Source of the DNA: an uncultured Spirochaetales bacterium
GTDB taxonomy: Bacteria > Spirochaetota > Spirochaetia > Sphaerochaetales > Sphaerochaetaceae
Length of the DNA: 13,213 nucleotides
NCBI GenBank assembly: GCA_934276485.1
Contig: CAKQTE010000068.1
Span: 1 to 13,213, forward strand
Direction of reading: 5' to 3'
Of the stretch, positions 1-6,188 are shown piece by piece (position 1 is the first letter of the stretch; each line of letters opens with the position of its first letter). Under the pieces are notes generated by a model. That model did no database searches. It was not told the DNA's origin and worked only from the letters and a program-made list of their open reading frames with translations. Position numbers and translations under genes: made by a program.

Positions 1-694
1 CAGTACCGTCTTCTTCCATCACTGAAACAACAGCTGCGTTGTTTATCCCTATATCGCAAGAGAGTATGCGCTCTTTGGTATCTGCTAATTGAACACTATC
101 CTGAAATGTAAAACGAAGAGCAAAACGTTTTCCCTTCTTCTGAAGTTTTGGACACATTGTGCCATCTAGCTTAAGACCTTTCTTTTCCAGGTAGTCGATG
201 TCAGTTTTTCTGAATCTCAATAACTTCCAATTCCAGTCATTATTGATGAAAATCTTGATCTTGCATTGATAATACTCATCATCTACAAGCTGAAACATGT
301 TCCCCTTGTAAAAGACTGGCATCTCATTACGGTTGACCTTTAGTCTTGGTCTCTTATGGCTTTTGTCTGAAGCTTCCCAAGAAGCAAGGTTAGAGCGATA
401 GCTAGATACAGCACCGATGGCTGCATTGATTGCACTTCGTCTAAGGTATGATGGGAACTTAAAGAACTTCTTGTCGAAAGCTTTATATCTAGCATCTCTT
501 TTAGAAGTGCCATGAACAAGCTTTTCGATTATGGATTGTCTCTTATTTGAAGAAGAGACATCTTCGATCTCATCATACTCAGCGTTAGCCACTTTGATAA
601 GGAAAGACACAGCGTCTTGATAGATGTCGTATGTACCATAAAAACATCTATATTCGTCCTTAATCTCCAGTGAGTAGCTAGCAGTATTCTTCAT
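1..694 (-). CDS. tnpB: TnpB (OrfB) RNA-guided nuclease of an IS200/IS605 element, N-terminal 231 codons
   Basis: An open frame runs on the minus strand from ATG at 694 to the window edge without a stop. The N-terminal part has the lysine/arginine-rich TnpB wedge region, including a stretch resembling FPSYLRRSAINAAIGAVSSY, and a K-R-P-R-L segment. Close to the edge is S-C-D-I-G-I-N-N, the usual D-x-G-x-N segment of the RuvC domain; the first catalytic aspartate is residue 214. The second and third RuvC motifs and the zinc ribbon must lie beyond position 1. Family members are programmable DNA nucleases guided by an omega RNA from the right end of the element; they promote element retention and are ancestral to Cas12. 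No good Shine-Dalgarno precedes 694 (only a TAAGAGAT about 16 nt away), so expression may be low. The family call is firm; whether the C-terminus is intact is unknown. Confidence 0.9.
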   Translation of the reverse strand, partial: MKNTASYSLEIKDEYRCFYGTYDIYQDAVSFLIKVANAEYDEIEDVSSSNKRQSIIEKLVHGTSKRDARYKAFDKKFFKFPSYLRRSAINAAIGAVSSYRSNLASWEASDKSHKRPRLKVNRNEMPVFYKGNMFQLVDDEYYQCKIKIFINNDWNWKLLRFRKTDIDYLEKKGLKLDGTMCPKLQKKGKRFALRFTFQDSVQLADTKERILSCDIGINNAAVVSVMEEDGT

Positions 695-824
695 ATAAGT
701 ATTATATATCTCTTATGAGGTTTTGTAAATGATAATTACTTATATGATAATTATTTAGATTTATGCCATTTTCATTTTTAAGGAAGTGTTTCTTTCTATG
801 AACTTCTTTATAAGCTCCTAACTC

Positions 825-851
825 CACCCAAATTATTCCTAATTATGGATG
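825..851 (-). other. Subterminal imperfect palindrome of the IS left end (bulged-T hairpin)
   Basis: Read on the minus strand, CATCCA (851-846), one unpaired T (845) and AATTA (844-840) pair with TAATT (835-831) and TGGGTG (830-825) around a GGAA loop. That gives 11 base pairs, one of them G:T, with a single bulged T. Hairpins with an extrahelical T close to the end are what Y1 transposases of the IS200/IS605 family bind at both ends. It starts 20 nt inside the inferred cleavage point. Confidence 0.65.
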
Positions 852-973
852 AAGTGTGCAGAGCTAATCTCATCAATTGCACCAACGATTTGAGCACCAT
901 GCTCATGTAAGTATCTGAGGATGTATTTGCTCATCTTTCCACAACCGTATTGAACTACCTTGATTTTCTCCAT
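839..973 (-). pseudogene. 5' stump of an Ord/dihydrodipicolinate-reductase-like dehydrogenase, cut by the IS element
   Basis: ATG at 973 follows a strong AGGAGG seven nt upstream. The first 34 residues (MEKIKVVQYGCGKMSKYILR, then a continuation ending ...VGAID) are the opening beta-alpha-beta of a Rossmann NAD(P)-binding fold with G-C-G-K-M. They resemble the start of 2,4-diaminopentanoate dehydrogenase and related dihydrodipicolinate-reductase-like oxidoreductases, which are about 350 residues long. After Asp34 the frame enters element DNA, adds ten unrelated residues and stops at 839, so the product is a 44-residue chimera that cannot be an enzyme. The gene begins 30 nt after the MerR gene on the same strand, suggesting a former regulator-enzyme operon. 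The rest of the gene should lie beyond the element's right end or be lost. The family assignment rests on a short segment. Confidence 0.72.
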
Positions 974-1003
974 TGAGAACCTCCTGTTTTGTTATCACTC
1001 TCT

Positions 1004-1885
1004 TTATAAACCCTCATCTAAGATTAGAGTCAAACTTTTTTTTGAAGGGAATGAAACAGGAACCTGAAGACGCAAGAACATGCTACGTTGCTTGTCGTCA
1101 AAGACATTGAATTCAGTCAATACTTCGCAAATATAATCGCCAGAAATTATATAGTTATGGGAATGGCAATAATCAAAGAGTTTTTCAGCATATTCGAGTT
1201 CATGATCATAATCATCTAGATAGATACAAGCATACATTCCACTCTCAACAACATCCACATCAATGCCCAAGTCCTTGAAATGACGATCTATGAAGATAAA
1301 GACTTCATCTGCAATGAATCTACCTTTTTCAATATTGTTTTTCGATATGCTAGTACCAACACTATAAGTATGGATTTGAGGAATTTTCTTCTCTTGAAGC
1401 GTCTTCCTTAATTCAACAAGAACATTTTCATATGAGCTGATATCATGCTCATAGAAGTTCTCTATACACTTAATCCCATGAATATAGCGTCTATCTATGT
1501 ACTCTAGAGCTACAATGCCGGTATTAGGGGACTTTCTGTATCGCTCTAGGCATTCGATAGCGCGTTCTACAGCATCATGACGAATCTTAAGAGCTCTGAT
1601 CTGATTATGAATCTGCTCATTTTTCTGAGCCAAAAGCTCTTCTATAAGAGTGATATCCTCAGATTGCAATATATCAGATATCTCCTTAAGACTCATCCCA
1701 AGCTCTTTCATATATGCAATCATATCGAGCCTGGCATTTTGCTGTATATCGTAGTAGCGATAACCGCTTTCCTCGTCAACATATCGAGGCTTTAATAGCC
1801 CCATCTCATCATAAAGCCTAAGCGTTGGAACTGTGACATCATTGATTCTAGCCATCTGTCCAATTGAGATAAAAGATTTATCCAT
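1004..1885 (-). CDS. MerR-family transcription regulator with GyrI-like effector domain (BmrR-like)
   Basis: This is a 293-residue one-component regulator. The N-terminal winged helix (about residues 5-75) begins S-I-G-Q-M-A-R and holds the family's T-L-R-L-Y-D-E-M-G-L-L and G-Y-R-Y-Y-D signatures. A long dimerisation helix follows (about 75-118). The C-terminal half has the GyrI-like/BmrR ligand-binding pattern, ending in G-D-Y-I-C-E-V-L-T-E-F and R-L-Q-V-P-V. Such proteins bind lipophilic cations or drugs and untwist a promoter with an over-long spacer. AAGGAG abuts an ATG at 1891 but is six nt from the ATG at 1885, so the second Met is taken as the start. The gene lies between glycerate kinase and the dehydrogenase stump, all on the minus strand. 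Its likely target was the dehydrogenase plus itself. The ligand cannot be told from the sequence. Confidence 0.93.
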   Translation of the reverse strand: MDKSFISIGQMARINDVTVPTLRLYDEMGLLKPRYVDEESGYRYYDIQQNARLDMIAYMKELGMSLKEISDILQSEDITLIEELLAQKNEQIHNQIRALKIRHDAVERAIECLERYRKSPNTGIVALEYIDRRYIHGIKCIENFYEHDISSYENVLVELRKTLQEKKIPQIHTYSVGTSISKNNIEKGRFIADEVFIFIDRHFKDLGIDVDVVESGMYACIYLDDYDHELEYAEKLFDYCHSHNYIISGDYICEVLTEFNVFDDKQRSMFLRLQVPVSFPSKKSLTLILDEGL

Positions 1886-1907
1886 TTTCATCTCCTTGTC
1901 TATATAA

Positions 1908-1930
1908 AACTCTAATGTGTATGTAGAGTT
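1908..1930. promoter_or_regulatory. Candidate MerR operator: inverted repeat AACTCTA-N9-TAGAGTT
   Basis: Perfect 7-bp arms are separated by nine bases, 23 bp upstream of the MerR start. Size and ACTCT/AGAGT arms resemble the operators of BmrR/MtaN-type regulators. An AT-rich TATATA (1901-1906) follows on the minus strand and could be the -10. I could not find a convincing -35, so the exact promoter is not assigned. Autoregulation is inferred. Confidence 0.5.
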
Positions 1931-1970
1931 ATTGTATCACAAGGAGAGACCTTTGGCCAAAATGGAAAGA

Positions 1971-3110
1971 CTATAGACGCTCAATGCACTTTTGCAATCT
2001 CAACACATCATCGACAGTGTGAAACAGGTCGCTTTTAGCACGAGGCTTTTGCATCTGGTATGGAAGAGCAACTCTATTAATTGAGAATATTGCACTCACT
2101 CCTAATGAATATGCACTCTCAACCCCATCTTCTATGTCTCCAACAAAAGCAATTACATCAACGTTCTTCTTTTTCGCCTCTTTAGCAACTCCAATTACTA
2201 CTTTTCCTCTTAGTGACTGGCCATCTATCTTACCTTCTCCTGTATAGACAAAATCAGCGCCATCAAGAAGAGATGAAAAATGTACAGCATCTAGTACTGT
2301 CTCTATTCCCATCTGAATAGATGAAGAGAAGAATGCGACCATACCTCCTCCCATTCCACCAGCAGCACCGGATCCTGGAATTGATTGAACATCTATCGAT
2401 AGATCTCTTTTGATCACAGATGCAAGCTTTTGCATCTTCATATCCAATTCTTCTACCATCTTTGGGTCAGCACCCTTTTGAGGTGCATAGACATAACTTG
2501 CGCCTTCTTTGCCATAGAAAGGATTATCTATGTCGCACATTGTGACAAAATCAATGTTCTTCAATGCAGGATCAATTGCAGAGAGATCAATTCTTTCAAT
2601 TTGATCGAGAGTACCTCCAACAGGGATGAATCTTTCTCCCTTGTTGTTATAGAAACGCACGCCTACTGCAGAAGCAAGTCCACATGCAGCATCATTGGTA
2701 GCAGAGCCACCTAATGCAACAATGATTCTCTCAACTCCTCTATGCGCTGCGTCCAGGATTAATTCTCCAACTCCATATGTTGTTGTAAGCGATGGATTCT
2801 TTCTATCACCTACCATAGGAAGAGCAGCTGCCGCTGCCATCTCAACAATTGCAATGTTTCCAGGAAGAATGCCATAGTATCCTTCAACTTTCTGGTCAAA
2901 ATATGGTCCAGTTACAGGAAGATATATCTTCTCTCCTCCAAGAGCTTCCAGGAATGCATCAACAGAGCCCTCGCCTCCATCTGCAACAGGAATCGATATC
3001 ACATCGCACTTAGGATAGTGCTTCAAGATAGCTTTTCTCATTATTGAACAAATTTCAGAAGAAGACATTGTTCCCTTAAAGGAATCTGGAATCAAGATGA
3101 CCTTTTGCAT
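1971..3110 (-). CDS. Glycerate kinase (glycerate 2-kinase, GarK/GlxK type)
   Basis: This cytosolic kinase phosphorylates D-glycerate with ATP, feeding glyoxylate, tartronate or sugar-acid breakdown into lower glycolysis. The 379-residue length is typical of the family. Recognisable motifs in order are D-S-F-K-G-T (9-14), P-V-A-D-G-G-E-G-S (41-49), A-L-G-G-S-A-T-N-D (132-140), G-S-G-A-A-G-G-M-G-G-G and T-G-E-G-K-I-D (290-296). All are intact, so the enzyme should be active. The ATG at 3110 has GAGAGGTG eight nt upstream. No tartronate-semialdehyde reductase or transporter is adjacent, so the pathway is not revealed by context. The MerR gene follows on the same strand after about 85 bp containing its own operator-like repeat, so it is probably a separate unit. 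The family distinguishes 2- from 3-phosphoglycerate producers poorly by eye; the class II (GarK-like) fold favours 2-phosphoglycerate. Confidence 0.95.
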   Translation of the reverse strand: MQKVILIPDSFKGTMSSSEICSIMRKAILKHYPKCDVISIPVADGGEGSVDAFLEALGGEKIYLPVTGPYFDQKVEGYYGILPGNIAIVEMAAAAALPMVGDRKNPSLTTTYGVGELILDAAHRGVERIIVALGGSATNDAACGLASAVGVRFYNNKGERFIPVGGTLDQIERIDLSAIDPALKNIDFVTMCDIDNPFYGKEGASYVYAPQKGADPKMVEELDMKMQKLASVIKRDLSIDVQSIPGSGAAGGMGGGMVAFFSSSIQMGIETVLDAVHFSSLLDGADFVYTGEGKIDGQSLRGKVVIGVAKEAKKKNVDVIAFVGDIEDGVESAYSLGVSAIFSINRVALPYQMQKPRAKSDLFHTVDDVLRLQKCIERL

Positions 3111-3137
3111 TATAAAACACCTCTCGCTTGAGTCTTA

Positions 3138-3166
3138 AGTATACCATGAAAGAAGAAGCCAAATTC
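3138..3166 (-). promoter_or_regulatory. Promoter of the glycerate kinase gene, extended -10
   Basis: On the minus strand TG-G-TATACT gives an extended -10 (TATACT, 3143-3138). A weak -35 (GAATTT, 3166-3161) lies 17 bp upstream. The -35 abuts the -35 of the divergent nfeD promoter. Confidence 0.5.
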
Positions 3167-3195
3167 TTTATTTGGATAACAAATCATGCTATATT
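3167..3195 (+). promoter_or_regulatory. Promoter of the NfeD/SPFH operon, extended -10
   Basis: TG-C-TATATT gives an extended -10 (TATATT, 3190-3195). A partial -35 (TTTATT, 3167-3172) lies 17 bp upstream. The predicted start near 3202 leaves a short leader with AGGGGG eight nt before the nfeD ATG. The two divergent promoters are back to back and could compete or share a regulator. Confidence 0.5.
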
Positions 3196-3221
3196 CTCCT
3201 TAGATAGAGGGGGATTTCAAA

Positions 3222-3632
3222 ATGACCTTCATTTGGTTAATAGCCGCAATACTATTGATGATTGGTGAGATATACACTCCTGGATTCTTCCTGTTTTGTA
3301 TATCCATGGGTGCACTATCTGCAGCAATCACAGCACTGATCACAGAATCCATATTGATTCAAATCTATGTATTGATCATTGTGCTAATCATCTCAGTTCT
3401 TCTTCTGCGCCCTGTTCTTAACAAGTTCTTTGCAAAAGAAAAACGTACAAACTCTCAAAGAATGCTTGGCATGTGTGTCGTTGTCGAAGAAAGAATAACA
3501 AAAGAACAACGAGGAAGAGTCAGGGTCAATGGAGAGTCGTGGTTTGCTACATCTGACGACACAATTGAACAAGGCGAGAAAGCTATCATAGATGAAATCG
3601 ATGGCTTAACAGTCAAGGTTCATAAAGCATAA
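3222..3632 (+). CDS. Short NfeD-family membrane protein
   Basis: This 136-residue protein has two to three hydrophobic helices (about residues 3-20, 25-41 and 43-64). A small cytoplasmic OB-fold domain (about 75-136) follows, with the family's G-R-V-R-V-N-G-E-S-W-F-A pattern. It lacks the N-terminal ClpP-like serine protease of long NfeD (NfeD1b/NfeD-long) proteins. Short NfeD proteins work with stomatin/SPFH partners in membrane microdomains, stabilising the SPFH oligomer. That partner is encoded 17 nt downstream here, an almost invariant arrangement in bacteria. The start is supported by AGGGGG eight nt upstream. A precise cellular role is not established for this subfamily. Confidence 0.93.
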   Translation: MTFIWLIAAILLMIGEIYTPGFFLFCISMGALSAAITALITESILIQIYVLIIVLIISVLLLRPVLNKFFAKEKRTNSQRMLGMCVVVEERITKEQRGRVRVNGESWFATSDDTIEQGEKAIIDEIDGLTVKVHKA

Positions 3633-3649
3633 AGGAAAGGAGTTTTGGC

Positions 3650-4579
3650 ATGGTTGCATTTATCGTTCTAGTGCTAGTTGCACTACTTGTTATCATATTC
3701 TTAGCTAAATCATTGAAGATTATCCCTCAATCTTCAACTATGGTCATTGAACGACTTGGAAGATATAACAGAACTCTTCCTAGTGGCATCAACTTGATTA
3801 TTCCTATTATCGACAAGCCCCGCTGTGTTGTTTGGGATCTTCCATCATCTGCAACACAAGAGAAAAAACATTCTGCGTGGATTGATCTAAGAGAACAAAT
3901 CTATGACTATCCAAAACAACAAGTTATCACAAAAGACAACGTTAATGTCGAAATTGATGCTCTTTTGTACTTCCAGATCATTGATCCAGAAAAGGCAGTT
4001 TATGAGATCTCAAACCTCACTAGAGCTATCGAAATGCTAACACAGACGACGTTAAGAAACGTGCTTGGAGAACTTGAATTGGATGAGTCTCTAACAAGTA
4101 GAGACACTATCAACATCAAGCTTAGAAACATCCTCGATGAAGCTACTGATAAATGGGGAGTTAAGGTCAATCGAGTTGAACTTAAGGATATCACACCACC
4201 TCAATCCATTCAGGAAGAAATGGAAAAGCAGATGAAAGCAGAACGTGAAAGAAGAGCTACTATTCTCATTGCCGAAGGTGAAAAACAGGCAAAGATCCTT
4301 GAAGCTCAAGGCTATCAGGAGAGCCAAATCAGCAGAGCAGAAGGTGAAAAGCAAGCAGCTATTCTTAAAGCTCAAGGAGAGGCAGAAGCCATTGAAAGAA
4401 TCAAAGCAGCTCTTGGAGATGAAAGCGAATACGCAAAATATCTATTGGCAACCAAGTACATCGAAACATTAGGAGAGATGGTGTCTGGAAAGGATAACAA
4501 AGTTGTATATATGCCATATGAAGCTACTAGCGTACTGGGTTCAATAGGTGGCATCAAAGATCTCTTTGACAAAGCTTGA
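3650..4579 (+). CDS. SPFH/band-7 domain protein (paraslipin/QmcA-like)
   Basis: This 309-residue membrane protein has an N-terminal hydrophobic anchor (about 3-20) and an SPFH/PHB domain (about 22-190) with S-T-M-V-I-E-R-L-G-R-Y and D-I-T-P-P near its end. A charged coiled coil follows (about 190-260). The coiled coil carries two copies of an A-E-G-E-K-Q-A-x-I-L-x-A-Q-G unit, typical of paraslipins. The C-terminal V-V-Y-M-P-Y-E-A-T-S is also typical. It should assemble into large membrane-bound cages with the preceding NfeD protein and affect membrane organisation or membrane-protein quality control. Compared with the usual band-7 core there are about 15 extra residues between the first beta strands and I-D-L-R-E-Q (around 66-80). 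GGAG lies seven nt before the ATG. The gene ends just before a hairpin. Confidence 0.94.
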   Translation: MVAFIVLVLVALLVIIFLAKSLKIIPQSSTMVIERLGRYNRTLPSGINLIIPIIDKPRCVVWDLPSSATQEKKHSAWIDLREQIYDYPKQQVITKDNVNVEIDALLYFQIIDPEKAVYEISNLTRAIEMLTQTTLRNVLGELELDESLTSRDTINIKLRNILDEATDKWGVKVNRVELKDITPPQSIQEEMEKQMKAERERRATILIAEGEKQAKILEAQGYQESQISRAEGEKQAAILKAQGEAEAIERIKAALGDESEYAKYLLATKYIETLGEMVSGKDNKVVYMPYEATSVLGSIGGIKDLFDKA

Positions 4580-4592
4580 TCAAAAACATTTC

Positions 4593-4621
4593 ATAGGCTG
4601 AAGCGATAAGCGACAGCCTAT
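4593..4621. terminator. Hairpin between convergent genes, likely bidirectional terminator
   Basis: ATAGGCTG (4593-4600) pairs perfectly with CAGCCTAT (4614-4621) around a 13-nt loop. Four Ts follow on the plus strand. On the minus strand a T5 run lies a few bases farther on. It lies in the 44-bp gap between the SPFH gene and the stop codon of the opposing ATPase gene. T tracts are modest, so efficiency is uncertain. Confidence 0.5.
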
Positions 4622-4623
4622 TT

Positions 4624-5844
4624 TCATCTCTCTAACAACCAATCTACTATATTGATCACTTCTATGCCATTATAGTTACCAAGAGTTAAAACGTCAGAAG
4701 TAAGTACAACTTTTCTGTAATTGTCCTTGATGTTTTCCAATGGTCTCATTTCTCTTTTGAATGTTTCCTCCGAACTCATATCTGCTGTTACCTGGAAGTA
4801 TTCATATGTGTTGAGTTTCTCTGCAACAAAGTCTACTTCTGTATTTCCATTCTTTCCTACAAAGACTTTGTATCCTCTGCGTAGAAGTTCAAGATAGACA
4901 ATATTCTCTAGAGAAAATCCCAGATCATACGTTGTTCGAGGAAGAATATGATTGCGAAGTCCTAAATCAACAACATAGAATTTCTTGTTGGTTTTCAGAG
5001 CCTGTTTTCCAATAACATCTATACGCTCTGCTGGATAGAATATAAAGGCCTCAGAAAGAGCGCCTACATAGTCATCAACGGTATTCGGAGAGACCTTCCT
5101 ACAATTTGAACTTAGATAGTCTGTAATACTTTTGATAGATACAGGACTGCCTACTACACTTGCTAAATACTTTGCAATTGACTTTAGAAGTGCGACATCA
5201 TTTATCTTACGACTATTTGATTCACTTTCTTTTCTAGCCTGACGCTCTTCTATGTCCTTTATGATTACTGTGTTGTATACTCCCTCCATATACACATCTA
5301 CTTTCTCTGAAGTTCTATTCATTGAAGCAATATAAGGAAGCCCTCCATATTTTAGATACTCTCTAAAAGCTTGCATTCTATCACCATTGTTAATCTCTAA
5401 AAACTCGGAGAAAGACAATGGTAACATCTTGATTTCAACATATCTGCCAGAGAGAAATGTTGAAAGATCTCCAGATAACATATATGAGTTTGAACCAGTG
5501 ATATATACATCGACATTTTGTTGAATATAAATACTATCGACAACCTTCTCAAAAGATTGGACCCTTTGTATTTCATCCAGGAAAATATATGTCATTCTAT
5601 CTGGAGTTATATGATCTTTTATATATGCATACAGCTTCTTGTAATCCAAAAGCTCTTCGTATTCCAAATCCTCAAAATTAATAGCAACAATCTGTTCTTT
5701 AGATACATCATGCTTTATTAACCATGATTGATACTGTTCAAGCAATGTAGATTTTCCACAACGTCTTATTCCAGTAATGACCTTAATGACTTGTTCATCT
5801 TTCCAATTGATTAGGGAAGCTAGATATTCTTTTCGTTCAACCAT
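4624..5844 (-). CDS. AAA_14/DUF4143 family ATPase (first copy)
   Basis: This 406-residue ATPase has a Walker A (G-I-R-R-C-G-K-S, 25-32) and a Walker B (Y-I-F-L-D-E, 86-91). A sensor-like Y-I-T-G-S-N-S and the L-S-G-R-Y...L-P-L-S-F-S-E-F segment mark AAA_14. A winged-helix and restriction-endonuclease-like DUF4143 C-terminal half follows. In that half E-V-D-F (about 336) remains, but the expected E-x-K is replaced by F-Q-V-T, so nuclease chemistry is doubtful while ATP binding looks intact. The family is widespread in accessory regions of host-associated bacteria and archaea, often in several copies, and its function is unknown. GAGG lies eight nt before the ATG. The gene is monocistronic and faces away from hipBA, with two palindromes around its promoter. 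Confidence 0.93.
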   Translation of the reverse strand: MVERKEYLASLINWKDEQVIKVITGIRRCGKSTLLEQYQSWLIKHDVSKEQIVAINFEDLEYEELLDYKKLYAYIKDHITPDRMTYIFLDEIQRVQSFEKVVDSIYIQQNVDVYITGSNSYMLSGDLSTFLSGRYVEIKMLPLSFSEFLEINNGDRMQAFREYLKYGGLPYIASMNRTSEKVDVYMEGVYNTVIIKDIEERQARKESESNSRKINDVALLKSIAKYLASVVGSPVSIKSITDYLSSNCRKVSPNTVDDYVGALSEAFIFYPAERIDVIGKQALKTNKKFYVVDLGLRNHILPRTTYDLGFSLENIVYLELLRRGYKVFVGKNGNTEVDFVAEKLNTYEYFQVTADMSSEETFKREMRPLENIKDNYRKVVLTSDVLTLGNYNGIEVINIVDWLLER

Positions 5845-5896
5845 CTACTTTGCCTCATTTACATTATATATCTTCACAAATAAACATTCCATAAAA

Positions 5897-5912
5897 ATTC
5901 CCATTTGGGAAT
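5897..5912. promoter_or_regulatory. Operator-like palindrome ATTCCCA-TT-TGGGAAT
   Basis: This is a perfect 7-bp-arm palindrome centred at 5904.5. It lies just downstream of the predicted transcription start (about 5916) of the minus-strand ATPase gene. A second, imperfect copy is centred exactly 40 bp away. Confidence 0.55.
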
Positions 5913-5922
5913 CTTTTTTGCA

Positions 5923-5951
5923 ATTTTAGCATAACAATTCCCGTTTTGGAA
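5923..5951 (-). promoter_or_regulatory. Promoter of the first DUF4143 ATPase gene, extended -10
   Basis: On the minus strand TG-C-TAAAAT forms an extended -10 (TAAAAT, 5928-5923). A poor -35 (TTCCAA) lies 17 bp upstream inside the second palindrome. An alternative TATAAT on the same strand (5868-5863) is nearer the gene but would leave almost no leader. Confidence 0.4.
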
Positions 5952-5953
5952 TT
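5936..5953. promoter_or_regulatory. Operator-like palindrome AATTCC-N6-GGAATT
   Basis: This is an imperfect relative of the 5897-5912 palindrome (ATTCCC...TTGGAAT) centred at 5944.5. It overlaps the predicted -35 of the ATPase promoter. Two sites four helical turns apart flanking one promoter suggest cooperative repression. The regulator is not known. Confidence 0.5.
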
Positions 5954-6128
5954 TTTAAAATCACATTCTGCAAAGTGTGCTCATATTATGAAACCTTACA
6001 GGTCTATACACTCATATAGAACATATATAGACTAAATAGACAATTTAATATCAAAAATAAGGATTAATTAGTCATTTTAATCTAGTTAATAATCTAAAAA
6101 AATAAATAATTTCTTATTTAAAAATAAT

Positions 6129-6157
6129 TAGACAAATCTGTCTGATTAATAGATAAT
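6129..6157 (+). promoter_or_regulatory. hipBA promoter (TAGACA-N17-GATAAT)
   Basis: The -35 TAGACA (6129-6134) and -10 GATAAT (6152-6157) each match consensus at five of six positions with an ideal 17-bp spacer. The predicted start is near 6164, giving a leader of about 25 nt before hipB. Two palindromes overlap the elements. Confidence 0.65.
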
Positions 6158-6165
6158 ATATCTAT
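6130..6165. promoter_or_regulatory. Candidate HipB operators overlapping the hipBA promoter
   Basis: AGACA-AATC-TGTCT (6130-6143) covers the -35. ATAGATA-ATA-TATCTAT (6149-6165, perfect 7-bp arms) covers the -10 and start site. HipB proteins repress their own operon through palindromes over the promoter, so autoregulation is the expected reading. The sequences differ from the E. coli TATCC-N8-GGATA consensus. Confidence 0.5.
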
Positions 6166-6188
6166 AAAAAGGACTAATTTGCATAGTT

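Larger units (their letters stand above)
1..871 (-). mobile_element. IS200/IS605-family (tnpB-only type) insertion element, left part, truncated by window start
   Basis: On the minus strand the element runs from its left end at about 871 through tnpB (starting at 694) and off the window. The left boundary is inferred from four signs. The reading frame of the dehydrogenase stump stops matching its family right after the GAT of TTGAT (plus-strand ATCAA, 872-876). TTGAT is the known target motif of ISDra2. A hairpin with a bulged T lies 20 nt inside the boundary. No terminal inverted repeats or target duplication are evident, as expected for this family. The 177 bp between left end and tnpB are too short for a tnpA gene, so this is probably an IS1341-like element that depends on a transposase encoded elsewhere, unless tnpA lies beyond tnpB. 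The right end is outside the window. Confidence 0.72.
5845..6188. other. Divergent intergenic control region between the ATPase gene and hipBA
   Basis: The 344 bp contain no gene that I can support. The left part holds the ATPase promoter and twin ATTCC/GGAAT palindromes. The right part holds the hipBA promoter with overlapping palindromes. Between them the DNA is very AT-rich, with an isolated palindrome TCTATA-N6-TATAGA (6003-6020) that shares TATAGA/TCTAT half-sites with the one over the hipBA -10. Confidence 0.7.

Noticed and set aside
728..753. Repeated ATGATAATTA (15 bp apart) upstream of tnpB as element ends
   Set aside because: They are direct, low-complexity and internal to the inferred left end; the bulged-T hairpin at 825-851 fits the family far better.
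5863..5868. Perfect TATAAT as the main promoter of the first ATPase gene
   Set aside because: The predicted start would leave the Shine-Dalgarno at the very 5' end and there is no -35; the extended -10 farther upstream fits the palindromes better, though this one is not excluded.
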